A model generated the notes under the pieces. The model worked only from the letters and a program-made list of their open reading frames with translations, searched no databases and was not told where the DNA came from. A stretch of 64,000 nucleotides of DNA from Glebionis coronaria. Lineage: Eukaryota > Streptophyta > Magnoliopsida > Asterales > Asteraceae. The stretch lies in the NCBI GenBank assembly GCA_025667525.1, contig CM046876.1, forward strand, positions 24,577,224 through 24,641,223, given 5' to 3'. Positions 22,816 to 33,852 of this stretch are shown here, in pieces. How positions within the stretch are numbered: the stretch's first letter is position 1; the number at the start of each line of letters is the position of its first letter. Both the position numbers and the translations under genes were made by a program.

Positions 22816-23269
22816 TTCCGACACCTTACCCGTGTGGCCGTGCCTATAAAAGATGTATTTTATAAAAAATATTTCGTATCATCTCTTATAGTGCTACTAT
22901 TTTAAAAATATTTCGTTGTGTTAAATGATTTCTACTTTAGTTGGGCTCATCATAATAGGTGGGTTGTAGTTGACGGCCCACTTTTTCAAACCCAAAGTTG
23001 GTCTCTCTCATTAGTTGGTCTCATGAATCATGATAATACTACATACTAGAGGTGCCAAATGGGTTGGTTTGTTTGGGTTTGGGTCATAGGTCAAATGAGT
23101 TGTGGGTTAAATGAGTTATGGATCAAATGGATCATTATTTAATAATGAGTTAAATGGGTTATGAGTCAAATGGTTTGGGTCGGGTCAACCCACTAACTTA
23201 CAATATTTTCCTATCTTTTAACATGTTCAAACGTTTTTATCTATATTCGTTCGATTTTTACGTTTTGGT

Positions 23270-24533
23270 CAGTTGTTTTAAGTTTTTCATCGATTTTTTA
23301 CGTTTTCATCACTATTTTTACGTTTTCGTCAGTAAATTTACGTTTTCTTCAGTAAATTTACGTTCTCGTTGTAAATATACATTTTAGTCAGAAAATTCAC
23401 GTTTTCGTCAATAAATTTACGTTTTCCTCAGTAAATTTACGTTTTCGTTCAGAAAATTTTAAGTTTCCGTAAGTAAATTTACGTTTTCGTCAGAAAATTT
23501 ACGTTTTCGTCAGTAAATTTACGTTTTCGTCAGTAAATTTATGTTTTCGTCAGAAAAATAACGTTTTCGTCAAAAATTTTACATTTTTGTCAGTAAAATT
23601 TACGTATTCATCAGTAAATTTACGTATTCGTCAGAAAACTAACGTTTTCGTCAGTAAATTTACGTATTCGTCAGTAAATTTTCGTTTTCCTCAGTAAATT
23701 TACGTTTTCGTTAGTAAATTCTCGTTTTCATCAGCGAATTTACGTTTTCGTCAGAAAGTTTACGTTTTCGTCAGTAAATTTACGTTTTCGTCAGTAAATT
23801 TACGTTTTCGTCAGAAAGTTTGCGTTTTCGTCAGTAAATTTACGTTTTCGTCAGAAAATTCACGTTCTCGTTAGTAAATTCACGTATTCGTCAGAAAATT
23901 TACGTTTTCGTTAGTAAATTTACGTTTTCGTCAGAAACCTTACGTTTTCGACAGTAAATTCACGTTTTCGTCAGTAAATTTACGTATTCGTCAGAAAATT
24001 TAGGTTTTAGTCAGAAAATTTACGTTTTCGTCAGAAAATTTACGTTTTCGTCAGAAAATTTTCGTTTTCGTCAGTAAATTTACGTTTTCGTCATTAACTT
24101 TTCGTTTTCGTCAGTAAATTTACGTTCTCGTCTGTAAATATACGTTTTAGTCAGAAAATTCACGTTTTCGTCAATAAATTTACGTTTTCCTCAATAAATT
24201 TACATTTTCGTCAAAAATTTTACGTTTTCGTCAGTAAATTTACGTTTTCTTTACTAAATTTACGTTTTCGTCAGAAACTTCACGTTTTCGTCAGTAAATT
24301 CACGTTTTCGTCAGTAAATTTACGTATTCGTCAGAAAATTTACTTTTTCATCCGAAAATTTACGTTTTAGTCAGTTAATTTACATTTTCGTCAGAAAATT
24401 TACGTATTCGTCAGAAAATTTTCGTTTTCATCAGTAAATTTACGTTTTCGTCATTAAATTTTCGTTTTCATCAGTAAATATACGTTTTCGTCAAAAAAAT
24501 TACGTTTTCGTCTTTAAATTTACGTTTACGTAA
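23270..24533 (+). repeat. Left arm: 20-bp tandem array
   Basis: Around 60 copies of TTTACGTTTTCGTCAGTAAA run head to tail with frequent AGAAAA, GTATTC and CTCGTT variants. The unit is partly self-complementary at its ends (TTTAC..GTAAA). Confidence 0.85.
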
Positions 24534-25800
24534 ATTTACTGACGAAATATACTTACGAAAACGAAAACATAAATTATATGATAAAAACGAAAATCAACCG
24601 TCGAAAACGTAAATTTGCTGACAAAAACTTAAATTTACTGACCAAAACGTAAATTTACTGAAGAAAACGTAAATTTTCTGACGAAAACGTAAATTTTCTT
24701 ACGAATACGATAATTTTCTGAGGAAAACGTAAATATACTTACGAAAACGTAAATTTACTGACGAAAACATTAATTTCTGACGAAAAACGTAAATTTACTG
24801 AAGAAAACGTAAAGTTACTGTCAAAAACTTTAAATTACTGACGAAAACGTAAGTTTTCTAACGAATACGTAAATTTACTGACAAAAACGTAAATTTACTG
24901 ACGAAAACGTAAATTTTCTGACGAAAACGTAAATTTTCTGACGAATACGTAAATTTTATGAGGAAAACGTAAATATACTGACGAAAACGTAAATTTACTG
25001 AAGAAAACGTAAATTTACTTTCGATAACTTTAAATTACTGACGAAAACGTAAATATACTGACGAAAACGTAAATTTTTTGACGAAAATGTAAATTTACTG
25101 ACGAAAACGTAAATTTTCTGACGAATACATAAATTTACTGACTAAAACGTAAATTTTCTGACGAATACGTAAAATTTATGAGGAAAACATAAATTTACTG
25201 ACGAAAACGTAAATTTACTGACGAAAACGTAAATTTTCTGACGAATACGTAAATTTACTAACGAAAACGTAAATTTACTGACGAAAACGTAAATGTTCTG
25301 CCGAAAACGTAAATTTACTGAAGAAAACGTAAATTTACTGCTAAACACTTTAAATTACTGACAAAAACGTAAATATACTAACGAAAACGTAAACTTTTTG
25401 ACGAAAACGTAAATTTACTGACGAAAACGTAAATTCTCTGACGAATACGTAAATTTACTAACGAAAACGTAAATTTCTGACGAAAACATAAATTTACTGA
25501 CTAAAACGTAAATTTTCTGACGAATACGTAATTTTACTGACAAAAACATAAATTTACTGACGAAAACGTAAATTTTCTGACGAATACGTAAATTTACTGC
25601 CGAAAACGTAAATTTATTGATGAAAACGTAAATTTTCTGACGAATACATGAATTTACTGACGAAAACGTAAATTTACTGACGAAAACGTAAACTTTCTGA
25701 CGGATACGAAAATTTACTGACGAAAACGTAAATTTACTGACGAAAACGTAAATTTACTGACGAAAACGTAATTTTAGTGACAAAAACGTAAATTGAGTGA
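24534..25800 (-). repeat. Right arm: inverted 20-bp tandem array
   Basis: The reverse-complement unit TTTACTGACGAAAACGTAAA repeats for about 1.27 kb. The arms join at ACGTTTACGTAAATTTAC without a spacer, so a transcript could form one hairpin of about 1.25 kb. Runs of variants differ between the arms, which shows that the arrays evolved partly independently. Confidence 0.85.
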
Positions 25801-26058
25801 CTTAATAATAAAAATTAACTTTTTAGACTATTGGGTTTTTGGTATAATAATAGGAACCATCTGACCTATTTTTAAACTCATTTGACCCATTCTCAAAGCT
25901 ATATGACCCAAACTTCATTTTACATAAGAAGGGGTTGACCCATTTGACCCATCACTCTATTTTTGCTCAACCCATTTCAACCAATAAGTTTATGAAATTA
26001 AACCCAATTGACCTACTTTTGGTGAAATGAGTTGAAATTGCCACCTCTACTACATACT

Positions 26059-26535
26059 TCGTACCATAAAAGTAATGTCTCCAGGTTTCACTCGCAAAAA
26101 ACCGAAAATAAAACCAACCTAACAAGAAAAAAAACAAACCTAATTTGTTGTTCAAACGTATTTGATAATATCTAGTTATCTATCAAATTAAATATTTATT
26201 AATGGGTAATATGTTTTATTTAATAATTATAATTTACATAATAGATACTAGTGTGTTTGTGCCTAAGCTGTGTAATAACTCTAATACATGATCAAATGGT
26301 GTTATTTTATATGGCTTGTGATAGGTTGTGGTGATATTATAGGTTTTAAATGTTTCAGTGATCCATATACAAAGGGTTGACGGGCATCAGGTTTGTAAAT
26401 TGTAAACACATTACTATTTTGCTCTTTCTTTCTTTACATCTGGATTTGTGTTTCTTGTTTGTTTGAGTTTTGTGATGGGTGTGAATGTGTGATATGTGCT
26501 TCTAAGATGTGATTTTATGGGAAATGATTTGAAGG
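26059..26535. other. Spacer between the two foldback elements
   Basis: About 480 bp of ordinary AT-rich sequence. No supported gene or repeat. Confidence 0.5.
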
Positions 26536-26544
26536 CTTTAAAAA

Positions 26545-27566
26545 GAGGGAAGTGCAAAAATCATCCCTGTGGTATGTCGAAAAATCGAATTACATCCTTC
26601 GTTAACTTTTTGGACAACAGCCATCCCTCCGTTAGTGCGCGGGGCACAATACATCCCTCATGGACTAACGGTGCAAATGTTTTCTCGTTAAAAATTAACA
26701 AAATCTAAAATAGAGGGTATTCTTATCTTTTTCCTTTCCCAGGGATGTATTTTGAACCTTATCATAAATAGTTTCAAAAAAAAAAATTATTTTTGAAAAA
26801 AAAAATTATTTTCGAAAAAAAGTTTTATTTTCTAAAAAAAATTATTTTCGAAAAAAAAAAAATTATTTTCGAAAATAAATTATTTTCGAAAAAAAAAATT
26901 TATTTTCGAAAAAAAAATTTATTTTCGAAAAAAAAATTATTTTCTAAAAAAAATTATTTTCGAAAAAAAAAATTATTTTCGAAAAAAAAAAATATTTTCG
27001 AAAATAAAGTTTTTTTAGAAAATAAATTGTTTTTTTGAAAATAATTTTTTTCGAAAATAATTTTTTTTTTCGAAAATAATTTTTTTTTCCGAAAATAAAT
27101 TTTTTTTAGAAAATAATTTTTTTTTTCGAAAATAAATTTTTTTTTCGAAAATATATTTTTTTTTTCGAAAATAAATTTTTTTTTCGAAAATAATTTTTTT
27201 AGAAAATATAACTTTTCTTTCCGAAAATATTTTTTTTTTCGAAAATAATTTTTTTTTAGAAAATAAAACTTTTTTTCGAAAATAAATTTTTTTTTTTGAA
27301 AATAAATTTTTTTTTTCAAAAATAATTTTTTTTTTGAAACTATTTATGATAAGGTTCAAAATACATCCCTGGGAAAGGAAAAAGACAAGAATACCCTCTA
27401 TTTTAGATTTTGTTAATTTTTAACGAGAAAACATTTGCACCGTTAGTCCATGAGGGATGTATTGTGTCCCGCGCACTAACGGAGGGATGGCTGTTGTCCA
27501 AAAAGTTAACGAAGGATGTAATTCGATTTTTCGACATACCACAGGGATGATTTTTGCACTTCCCTC
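26545..27566. mobile_element. 1.02-kb foldback element with TTTTCGAAAA arrays
   Basis: A perfect 9-bp target duplication CTTTAAAAA lies at 26536-26544 and 27567-27575. The ends GAGGGAAGTGCAAAAATCAT and its reverse complement continue as almost identical inverted arms of about 235 bp. These are followed by arrays of a 15-20-bp ATTTTCGAAAAAAAAA-type unit in opposite orientations that meet near 27010-27020. No coding sequence: open frames here are low-complexity K/F/I/E repeats. The 9-bp duplication and long inverted arms fit Mutator-like foldback elements. Confidence 0.85.
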
Positions 27567-27673
27567 CTTTAAAAATATGATTAATTGTGTGTTTATATTC
27601 ATTGTCCTTTTTCACTTTTTTTTTTTCTTTACTAACATTTGTCGTTCTAAAAAAAAAAATTGGCAATAGTTTA

Positions 27674-27872
27674 AAACCAACTGGTTTAGCTCAGTTGGTC
27701 ACTAAGGTTCCACTAAGTGGTTTCCTTGGGGAAGGATTCCTGAAGGTCTTGGGTTCAAGACCTGCCAAGGGTCTTTCAGGCGAAGCGGATAAGGAGTCTA
27801 ACATAACTAGACGAAGGTTCAAAGAAGACATTCTTCTGCTTGGATGTCATTGCACGACTCGACCCACTAACC
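27674..27872 (+). mobile_element. tRNA-derived SINE with A and B boxes
   Basis: A-box-like TGGTTTAGCTCAGTTGG is at 27682-27698 and B-box-like GGTTCAAGACC at 27752-27762, the spacing of a tRNA-type Pol III promoter. A short tRNA-unrelated body follows. The element sits between two copies of a sequence of about 42 bp (27631-27673 and 27873-27913), much longer than a usual SINE target duplication. A tRNA gene is excluded because the acceptor and anticodon stems do not pair. Confidence 0.6.
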
Positions 27873-27913
27873 ACTAACATTTACCGTTCTAAAAAAAATG
27901 TGGCAATAATTTA

Positions 27914-29176
27914 TTGGTCTTTAAAAAACGGGTTCGGCTGTTGTCATTATTAAAATGCTCACACATATGTTAGACATATAATTAGACATATAAATTAGTT
28001 ATCCCAATCGATGCTCTGATTTTATATGACTTAGTTTAGGTTGTCTTTATTTTATTTCATGTTGTTTAACTTGATGCATGATGATTTCAAGGCTAACTAT
28101 TTTAAAAGTCATCTAACTTTTTAGTTTTTATCGTTCTGTGTATGTATCTTTTTTTCTTTATATTATTATTAAACTTTGTGATTTCATATATTGTGTGTAC
28201 CTGGTGACTTCCTTGATTGGTTAACAAGTTACTTTAACGATAGTTTACTTTTTTATTACAACGTTAGTCCTTTATAGTAACGACCATCAACAATTAAAAT
28301 TAGAATTTTTTTAAAAGATAAAACGTTTAACTTTAAAAAAAATATGTAAATTTATATAAAAATAATTATTTATAAAATTATATATACACACGTTTATATA
28401 AAAAAGTTAAAAATTATTATTTTTAAACAAGTTTTATTTAACTTTTAAAATTTAAATAAAAACATGTTTTATGTAACTTAATATTTTTCGTACTTTATAA
28501 TCTTTGTTTAACTTTTTAAATTCACTTTAAAAATATTTTTTCACATTTCAAAAATGTTTTTTTGTAACTTTAAAAATCAATCGTACTTTTTTACAAAATT
28601 TCAAAAATATTGTTATTCTTCTTTTATATAAACGTGTGTGTAAAATTTTTTTAGCAAAAAAATTATTTTTTTACATAATTAAAATTTTCAAAAGTAAAAA
28701 TTCGTACTCTTTCTAGAAATTTTTTTAACAGAAAATCGTACTCCTTTATTAAAATATTAAATATTTCAAAAGTAAAAATCATACTTTCTTTATTAACAAT
28801 TTCGAAATTTTTGATTTTTTTTTACATAAATCTTACCTATTTCACGAATTTTTAAGATTCTCATTATAAAAATAATTCCGTTTAAAAAAAAAGTAAAATG
28901 TTTTTAAAAAAGTAAAAACATTTTTACCTTTATAAAAGACTAAAGTGCCTTTTTGTAAAAAAAAAACACTTGTAAAGAAAGTACGATTTTTGTTTAAAAA
29001 ATTCAAAATTTAAGAAAAAAATTTACAAAAAAGTTAGGTTTTTAACTTTTGAAAATTTTAAAAGTACAATATTTTGTAAAATATCATATTTTTCAAAAAA
29101 ATTTGCAAAAAAAGGTAAGTTTTTTAATTTCAAAAATTTCAAAAACTTCGTAAAAAAATAGTTTTTTGTAAAAAAT
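27914..29176. other. AT-rich intergenic DNA
   Basis: Dense A/T runs with AAATTTTTTTACAAAA-like motifs. No supported ORF, RNA gene or element end. Confidence 0.5.
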
Positions 29177-29185
29177 CTTTAAATT

Positions 29186-29353
29186 GTGTGAGGTCTCAAG
29201 TTCAATTCCCATTAGGTGCAAATAACCTTGAAGTGGACACGCCAACCTCCTGAAAAGGTAGGCTTTACCTGGTTTGAGTTTGTGTGGTGGTGGGCTCAAA
29301 CCTCGTAGATTAGTCGGCCAATGAGTCGAAAATCACGGTTACCAAAAAAAAAA
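29186..29353 (+). mobile_element. 5'-truncated SINE
   Basis: It begins at GTGTGAGGTCTCAAGTTC inside the family (B box GTTCAATTCCC kept, A box lost) and ends in an A tail. The 9-bp flank CTTTAAATT is repeated at 29177-29185 and 29354-29362. The body matches the minus-strand copy at 30621-30845 closely (AACCTCCTGAAAAGG, GTCGGCCAATGAGTCG). Confidence 0.75.
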
Positions 29354-29362
29354 CTTTAAATT

Positions 29363-29951
29363 TTTTTAAAATTTTTTGTTACAAAAATAATATATACAAA
29401 CATTTATATTAAAGAAAAATAGTAAAATTAATATTTTCTTTAAGAAGTACGATTTATTTTGAAGTTACAAAAAAGAGTAAAGTGCAATATTTTTTAATAT
29501 AAAATTTTAAAGAGTAAAGGGCAAATTCTTTTAACAAGAACTAAATTTTTTTTTTCCAGAAAATCAAATTTTAAGGATTTTATATTAATTGCTGTTAAAG
29601 GACTAATGTTGAAATAAAAAATTAGATATTCGTTAAGTTTACTTGGTAGAGCATGTCAAACAGGTTATCGGTACACATAATGTATGAAATTACAAAGTTT
29701 AATAATAACATAAGGAAAAAAAAGTAGCTACACAAAATAGTAAAAAGTGATAAGTTAGATAATTTTTTAACTCATTAGACCATGATTTTATAGTTGTTTG
29801 AAGGTGTGTTATATTTAGCTGTGATGATAGTTTTACTTTTTGTAAGTCATGTTTGGTTTTGGTGTTGCATGTTTTTATTTGACTTTTGGTCATGTTAATC
29901 GTATGTTTAATGATTCTATAATTTCTAAAGGGTTTGTGGGAGTGTTTTAAG
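29363..29951. other. AT-rich intergenic DNA
   Basis: Nothing recognised. Poly-A/T rich, with no long open frame of interest. Confidence 0.45.
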
Positions 29952-30399
29952 CAATGTTTTCAGACCCGGGTCGACCCGGCCGGGTCAACCGGTTGAACCG
30001 GTTTCGGCCGAAAAAACGGGTCATATTGACCCGGGTTTCATATTTTCGAAACCCGGCTTGACCCGGCGGGTTTGGGGTGACCCGGGTCAACCCAGTTCTC
30101 AAAACCCGACCGGGTTTCGAATTTTTCGGGATTTTTTTGAAAAAAAAAATTTAATTTTACGTATTTGCGACGAAATTTTATTTTTTCATATTATATTGGT
30201 TGGTAAACAATTTATATTTTCAATATACATAAGTTTTTATGGTTTTTATAAGTATAATTTTGTTAATTATTAAAAATATAAAAAAAATATTTTTTTTTAG
30301 AAAACCGGGTTAACCCGGGTTGACCCGGATCGACCCGGGTTAACCCGGACCCGGCGACTCGACCGGGTCGATCTAAGACTCGGGTTTTAAAACTCCGTT
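29952..30399 (+). mobile_element. hAT-like MITE with GACCCGGGTC-rich ends (copy 2)
   Basis: It starts CAATGTTTTCAGACCCGGGT and ends GACTCGGGTTTTAAAACTCCG. Its AT-rich core (ATTATATTGGTTGGTAAACA, TTTTTATGGTTTTTATAA) is the reverse complement of the core at 17281-17768. The last bases differ from copy 1, and no clear target duplication was found, so the right end may be damaged. Confidence 0.55.
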
Positions 30400-30620
30400 T
30401 TTTTTGTTAGGTGTGTCATGATGAGTTGTCTAATTGATATTTTTTGTTAGGTGTGACAAATATTGTAGAATGGTTTGCTGAGAAGTTTATGATTAATATG
30501 GCTACGACAATTAAAATGGAGGGTATCTTTCTATGTGACATGTGGTCATTGGTGCCGATTTGATAAATAGAAAAATCCTTGAGGTGATTTACTTTGATTT
30601 AATTCATACCTTGATTTAAA

Positions 30621-30845
30621 TTTTTTTTTTTTTGGTAATCGTGATTTCCGACTCATTGACCGACTAATCCACGGGGTTCGAGCCTACCGTCACACAGACT
30701 CAAACCAGGTAAAGCCCTCCTTTTTCAGGAGGTTGGCGTGGCCACTTCAAGGTTGTTTGCACCTAGTGGGAATTGAACTTGAGACCTCACACACTTTAGA
30801 GTGATAGCCACAAATCTGTTTGTCACTAAACCACCCTTGAGTGGT
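30621..30845 (-). mobile_element. Full-length tRNA-derived SINE
   Basis: The 14-bp target duplication TACCTTGATTTAAA lies at 30607-30620 and 30846-30859. On the minus strand the element starts CCACTCAAGGGTGGTTTAGT, carries a B box GTTCAATTCCC within GGTCTCAAG.., and ends TTACC plus an A tail (T run at 30621-30633 on the plus strand). It is the reference copy for the truncated relatives at 12992 and 29186. Confidence 0.85.
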
Positions 30846-30925
30846 TACCTTGATTTAAACAAGACACATGTTATGGCGTTTTTGAAATTAGTAGTAGTGT
30901 TGTATATTTATAGAAGGCATATAAA

Positions 30926-31398
30926 GTGCGTTTGGTATGAAGTAAGGAATTACTATCGGTATGAGATTGATAGTTTAGTGAATTGTGTACATATATCATT
31001 ACTTCAAAATACATGTTTGATTTGGGTAGAGAATTAGAGGTCAACTCGAAATCAAACATACGAAACAAATAAATGAATCTTTTGATGTTCGGTAATTCAT
31101 ATCAAATGATAATACTTCGTCATAATTTTTATGCATTTGAAATGGAAGACATTAAATAGAATAATTAATTATGTCCTAATTTCCTTTATCAAAACAGATT
31201 TGATCAAAATTAAAAAAAAAATAAGGTTCAAGTGAATTACCTTGTTAATGGGGAGAAGATACTTCAGCGAGATTTCATAGATACCTACTCAAATATAATG
31301 TTTTCATTACATTACTTAAAATCCAAACTATTATACCAAACATTGTTTATCATTCTTTTAATCATTCCTTCATTCAATAATTTGATATCAAACGCACC
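30926..31398. mobile_element. Tourist-like MITE
   Basis: The left end GTGCGTTTGGTATGAAGTAA pairs with an inverted right end GGTGCGTTTGATATCAAATT. The interior is AT-rich and non-coding. A target duplication could not be defined. Confidence 0.5.
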
Positions 31399-31399
31399 C

Positions 31400-31850
31400 T
31401 CATTGACGATATAGTTTATATATATCGCTTGACATTGGCATTTGTTTTTGTATTTTCTTTTTGTATAAATTCATATGTTTGCTATCGTTTTGGGCAAACT
31501 CAATTGTTGGGTGATGATATGAGCGGTATATAATAGCAAGAGCATATGATATGCTAGTGTGGTGCCATAGGCAAAAGTTGTGTCATATTTAAAAATGTTA
31601 TTACGTAAGTTATAATATCAGAATGTTATGACACCATATTTTAAGGGTAGCAGTAAGTCATGAAAAAGTGGTATTATAAATCTTTTTCTTTTAAGTTAAA
31701 AAAACTTAAATAAAATATATACTAATTAAAAAAATATTTTATTTATTAAAAAACAATATTACACGTAATTAAAAAATATATGAAAAGAGTTAAAAAATAT
31801 TAAAAACATTACACCTAAATTAAAAACATTACAAATCATTCATCATCATA
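31400..31850. other. Intergenic DNA flanking the transposase relic
   Basis: GAGCATATGATATGCTAGTG near 31550 and TGGTGCCATAGGC-type motifs suggest the end of a further MITE-like element, possibly the border of the Harbinger relic that follows. I could not define paired ends. Confidence 0.3.
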
Positions 31851-31854
31851 TAGG

Positions 31855-32440
31855 TTGTTTAGATGCGCCACAAGGTCGTCTCGAAGCTCTTGGTGCACAC
31901 TTCGGTCTCGGGGTTCTTTAGATTTCCTCTCATAAAATTCACATTGTTCATTCAAGTTCGAACCATATTCGGTTCTGGATTAACGAATACATCCTTCATC
32001 CCTGGCAATCGAAAAAGTTTTGACAAAGGTAGCCCATTCAAGATAAATACCATCGGCTATATAATAACCTTTCCAGTATTCGTGACTGTTTACCTGAAAC
32101 GGGCATTTTGGAACGATATCTGCAAGTTCTTTTTTTTAACGGCGAGTTAATAGTTAGTGATTCGAGCTTACAGTGACATCCAATTAGATAGTATGCAAAC
32201 CTCAAACATTCTCCTTAGGGGATAAACCTCACTCCTGCTTCTATTTAATGTGGGCCCCTGGAGGTTCTTAGTGAGACTCGAACTTGAGACCTCTCTAAGA
32301 GTATCTCCCTAAGGTTACCTTTGGTGGCCAACTAAGCTAGCTTAGTTGGTTGATATCTGCAAGTTCTTCATCAAATAACGGGAAACCATATAACACATTA
32401 AGATCATTATTTTCCTCTGGAACCCCAAAAATGATATATT
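31855..32440 (-). pseudogene. PIF/Harbinger transposase relic, split by a SINE
   Basis: Read on the minus strand, the piece above 32368 encodes FGVPEENNDLNVLYGFPLFD and EELADI. The piece below 32132 encodes [18 protein letters not shown] and, near 31870-31915, a tail of the type HQELRDDLVAHLNN. These match the C-terminal half of plant PIF/Harbinger (ALP1-like) DDE nucleases, including the ADGIYPEW region. Frames are broken near 31960 and the N-terminal half and helix-turn-helix are absent. A SINE with perfect 17-bp duplications sits in the middle. Non-functional. Confidence 0.7.
32132..32351 (-). mobile_element. tRNA-derived SINE inserted in transposase relic
   Basis: A 17-bp target duplication GATATCTGCAAGTTCTT lies at 32115-32131 and 32352-32368. 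On the minus strand it starts with A-box-like TAGCTTAGTTGGCC and has B-box-like GGTCTCAAGTTCGAGTC. It ends in an A tail (T run after 32130 on the plus strand). Its body differs from the SINE at 30621-30845, so this is a second family. Confidence 0.85.
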
Positions 32441-32869
32441 CGTAAAATAAAAAGTAAAATCAAAGTAATATATAAAAATGGGATGATAATGGGGTTTTAT
32501 AGAGTTTTAATGGGTTAAATTTTTAAAAATGTGGGTTTTTTAATCTCAACGGCTAGTTAACGGATAGTTTTCAAAAAGCAAATTACACGAAAACGTGAAC
32601 TTTTCTTGGTTCGGGAGTACGGCGCGACACACCATGGCACAAGGGCCGGTGTGGTGCGCCATTGAGATTCTTGCGCAATACGTTACGACGCAGCGCACGA
32701 CGTCACCGTACCCTCGGCTTTAAGTGTTGTAGGGTGTATTTTATGGTGGCGAAATCGATATTTACTTTATATTCGTTCATATATTCAAGTTTCCTATTTT
32801 TTTTAATATATCTTTTTTTAATGGTAATTTTTTTATAAAAAAAACTAGCAACGCGCTAGGGAGATTACA

Positions 32870-33132
32870 AAGAAATCAAAGAGGCGTGTTGACACATCGA
32901 GCAGAAATCCAAAATACTTCCAACGTGATTTTCAATCTGGATGAAACGAACAAATGCAAACCTCTTTCCTGATTTCGACTTGCGGTTAGTGATATAAGCG
33001 TCCACCACAGTCCCATATGTTGGACACGTTCCAAAACTATTTGGAGGTAGTGCTATCAGGGAAATTCGTCACAAAAATAGATTTAGAAATCAACAGAGTA
33101 TGATCAACGTCACTTCGAAACCTAGCCGCCAT
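32870..33132 (-). pseudogene. LINE ORF1 relic with RRM-like domain
   Basis: From an ATG at 33132 (minus) the frame reads MAARFRSDVDHT and then IFVTNFPDSTTSK before a TAG at 33037-33039. After a one-base shift, a second frame gives YGTVVDAYITNRKSKSGKRF and AFVRF. This is the RNP2/RNP1 arrangement of the RRM at the start of plant LINE ORF1 proteins, which bind element RNA. The stop and frameshift, and the loss of everything downstream, mark it as dead. Confidence 0.65.
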
Positions 33133-33847
33133 GATGACGAAATAAAATTAAATTTAAATTCAAACCCCAGAGAGGAACAGGCAACGAAGCCCTAGAAAAA
33201 AAAAAGAAAAATCAAAACCTAAAACAACTCGCCAGAACACAATAAATATAGATCCATGGAGATCAGTATAATATAGATCCTAAACCAATTATTTTAAGGT
33301 GAATATCACTCCAATCAACGGGATTCTATCAGAAGCTCAAAACCCTAGACTTAGCAACTACGTCGAACCAAACACTGAAACACTTAAGAACACAAATCAG
33401 AGATACACTCACAGGGATTGAACGTTATTACGTACACGAAGATTAATTAGGAAAGAAAAAACAATCAAAACCCTATATTCCCTTGTTGAGAGATCACCTA
33501 ACATAGCCATTTAAAAATCAAATCAATGAATGATGATCTCAATAAACAGCAGTTATAACAATCCTCGCTCAAAGGAGGTAGTAGATTTCATACGGGAAAA
33601 AAATAGGGTTCATCTGATGTATAGTATATATTTGCATTTGTCTATAAACCTCATCACATGGTTATCTTATATTTGGGCTTCATGATTTCAGGTTGCCATT
33701 GATGTTGTTCTCAAGGGAGGTTTTTGTACGGCACAAACAAGAGTTTTTGACACACATATAATCCGCATTCAAGTCTAATTTTTTTGCATTATACTCTACA
33801 TTGTAAGGCATTAGTAGAGGGAAATATAGTTTTCCGTGGTGTTTGTA
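33133..33847. other. Flank upstream of the Copia element
   Basis: No gene recognised. The first part may be the 5' UTR of the LINE relic on the minus strand. Confidence 0.4.
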
Positions 33848-33852
33848 TGACG

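Larger units (their letters stand above)
23048..26048. mobile_element. 3.0-kb foldback element, arms of 20-bp tandem repeats
   Basis: A 10-bp direct repeat ACTACATACT flanks the element at 23038-23047 and 26049-26058. The ends are AGAGGTGCCAA and an inverted AGAGGTGGCAA. Inside the ends lie GGGTCAAATGGGTTG-type sequences, then an array of TTTACGTTTTCGTCAGTAAA on the left and its reverse complement on the right, meeting near 24533. The 9-11-bp target duplication fits Mutator-like foldback elements. No transposase is present. Confidence 0.8.

Noticed and set aside
23270..25800. CRISPR-like regular 20-bp repeats
   Set aside because: There are no unique spacers. Units abut directly and are mirrored, in plant DNA. 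It is a satellite-type array.
26793..27359. Long Lys/Phe/Ile-rich open frames on both strands
   Set aside because: They are translations of the low-complexity TTTTCGAAAA arrays of the foldback element. No start context or domain, and the arms mirror each other.
27674..27780. A tRNA gene
   Set aside because: A and B boxes are present, but the acceptor and anticodon stems do not fold and there is no terminator T run. The SINE reading fits better.
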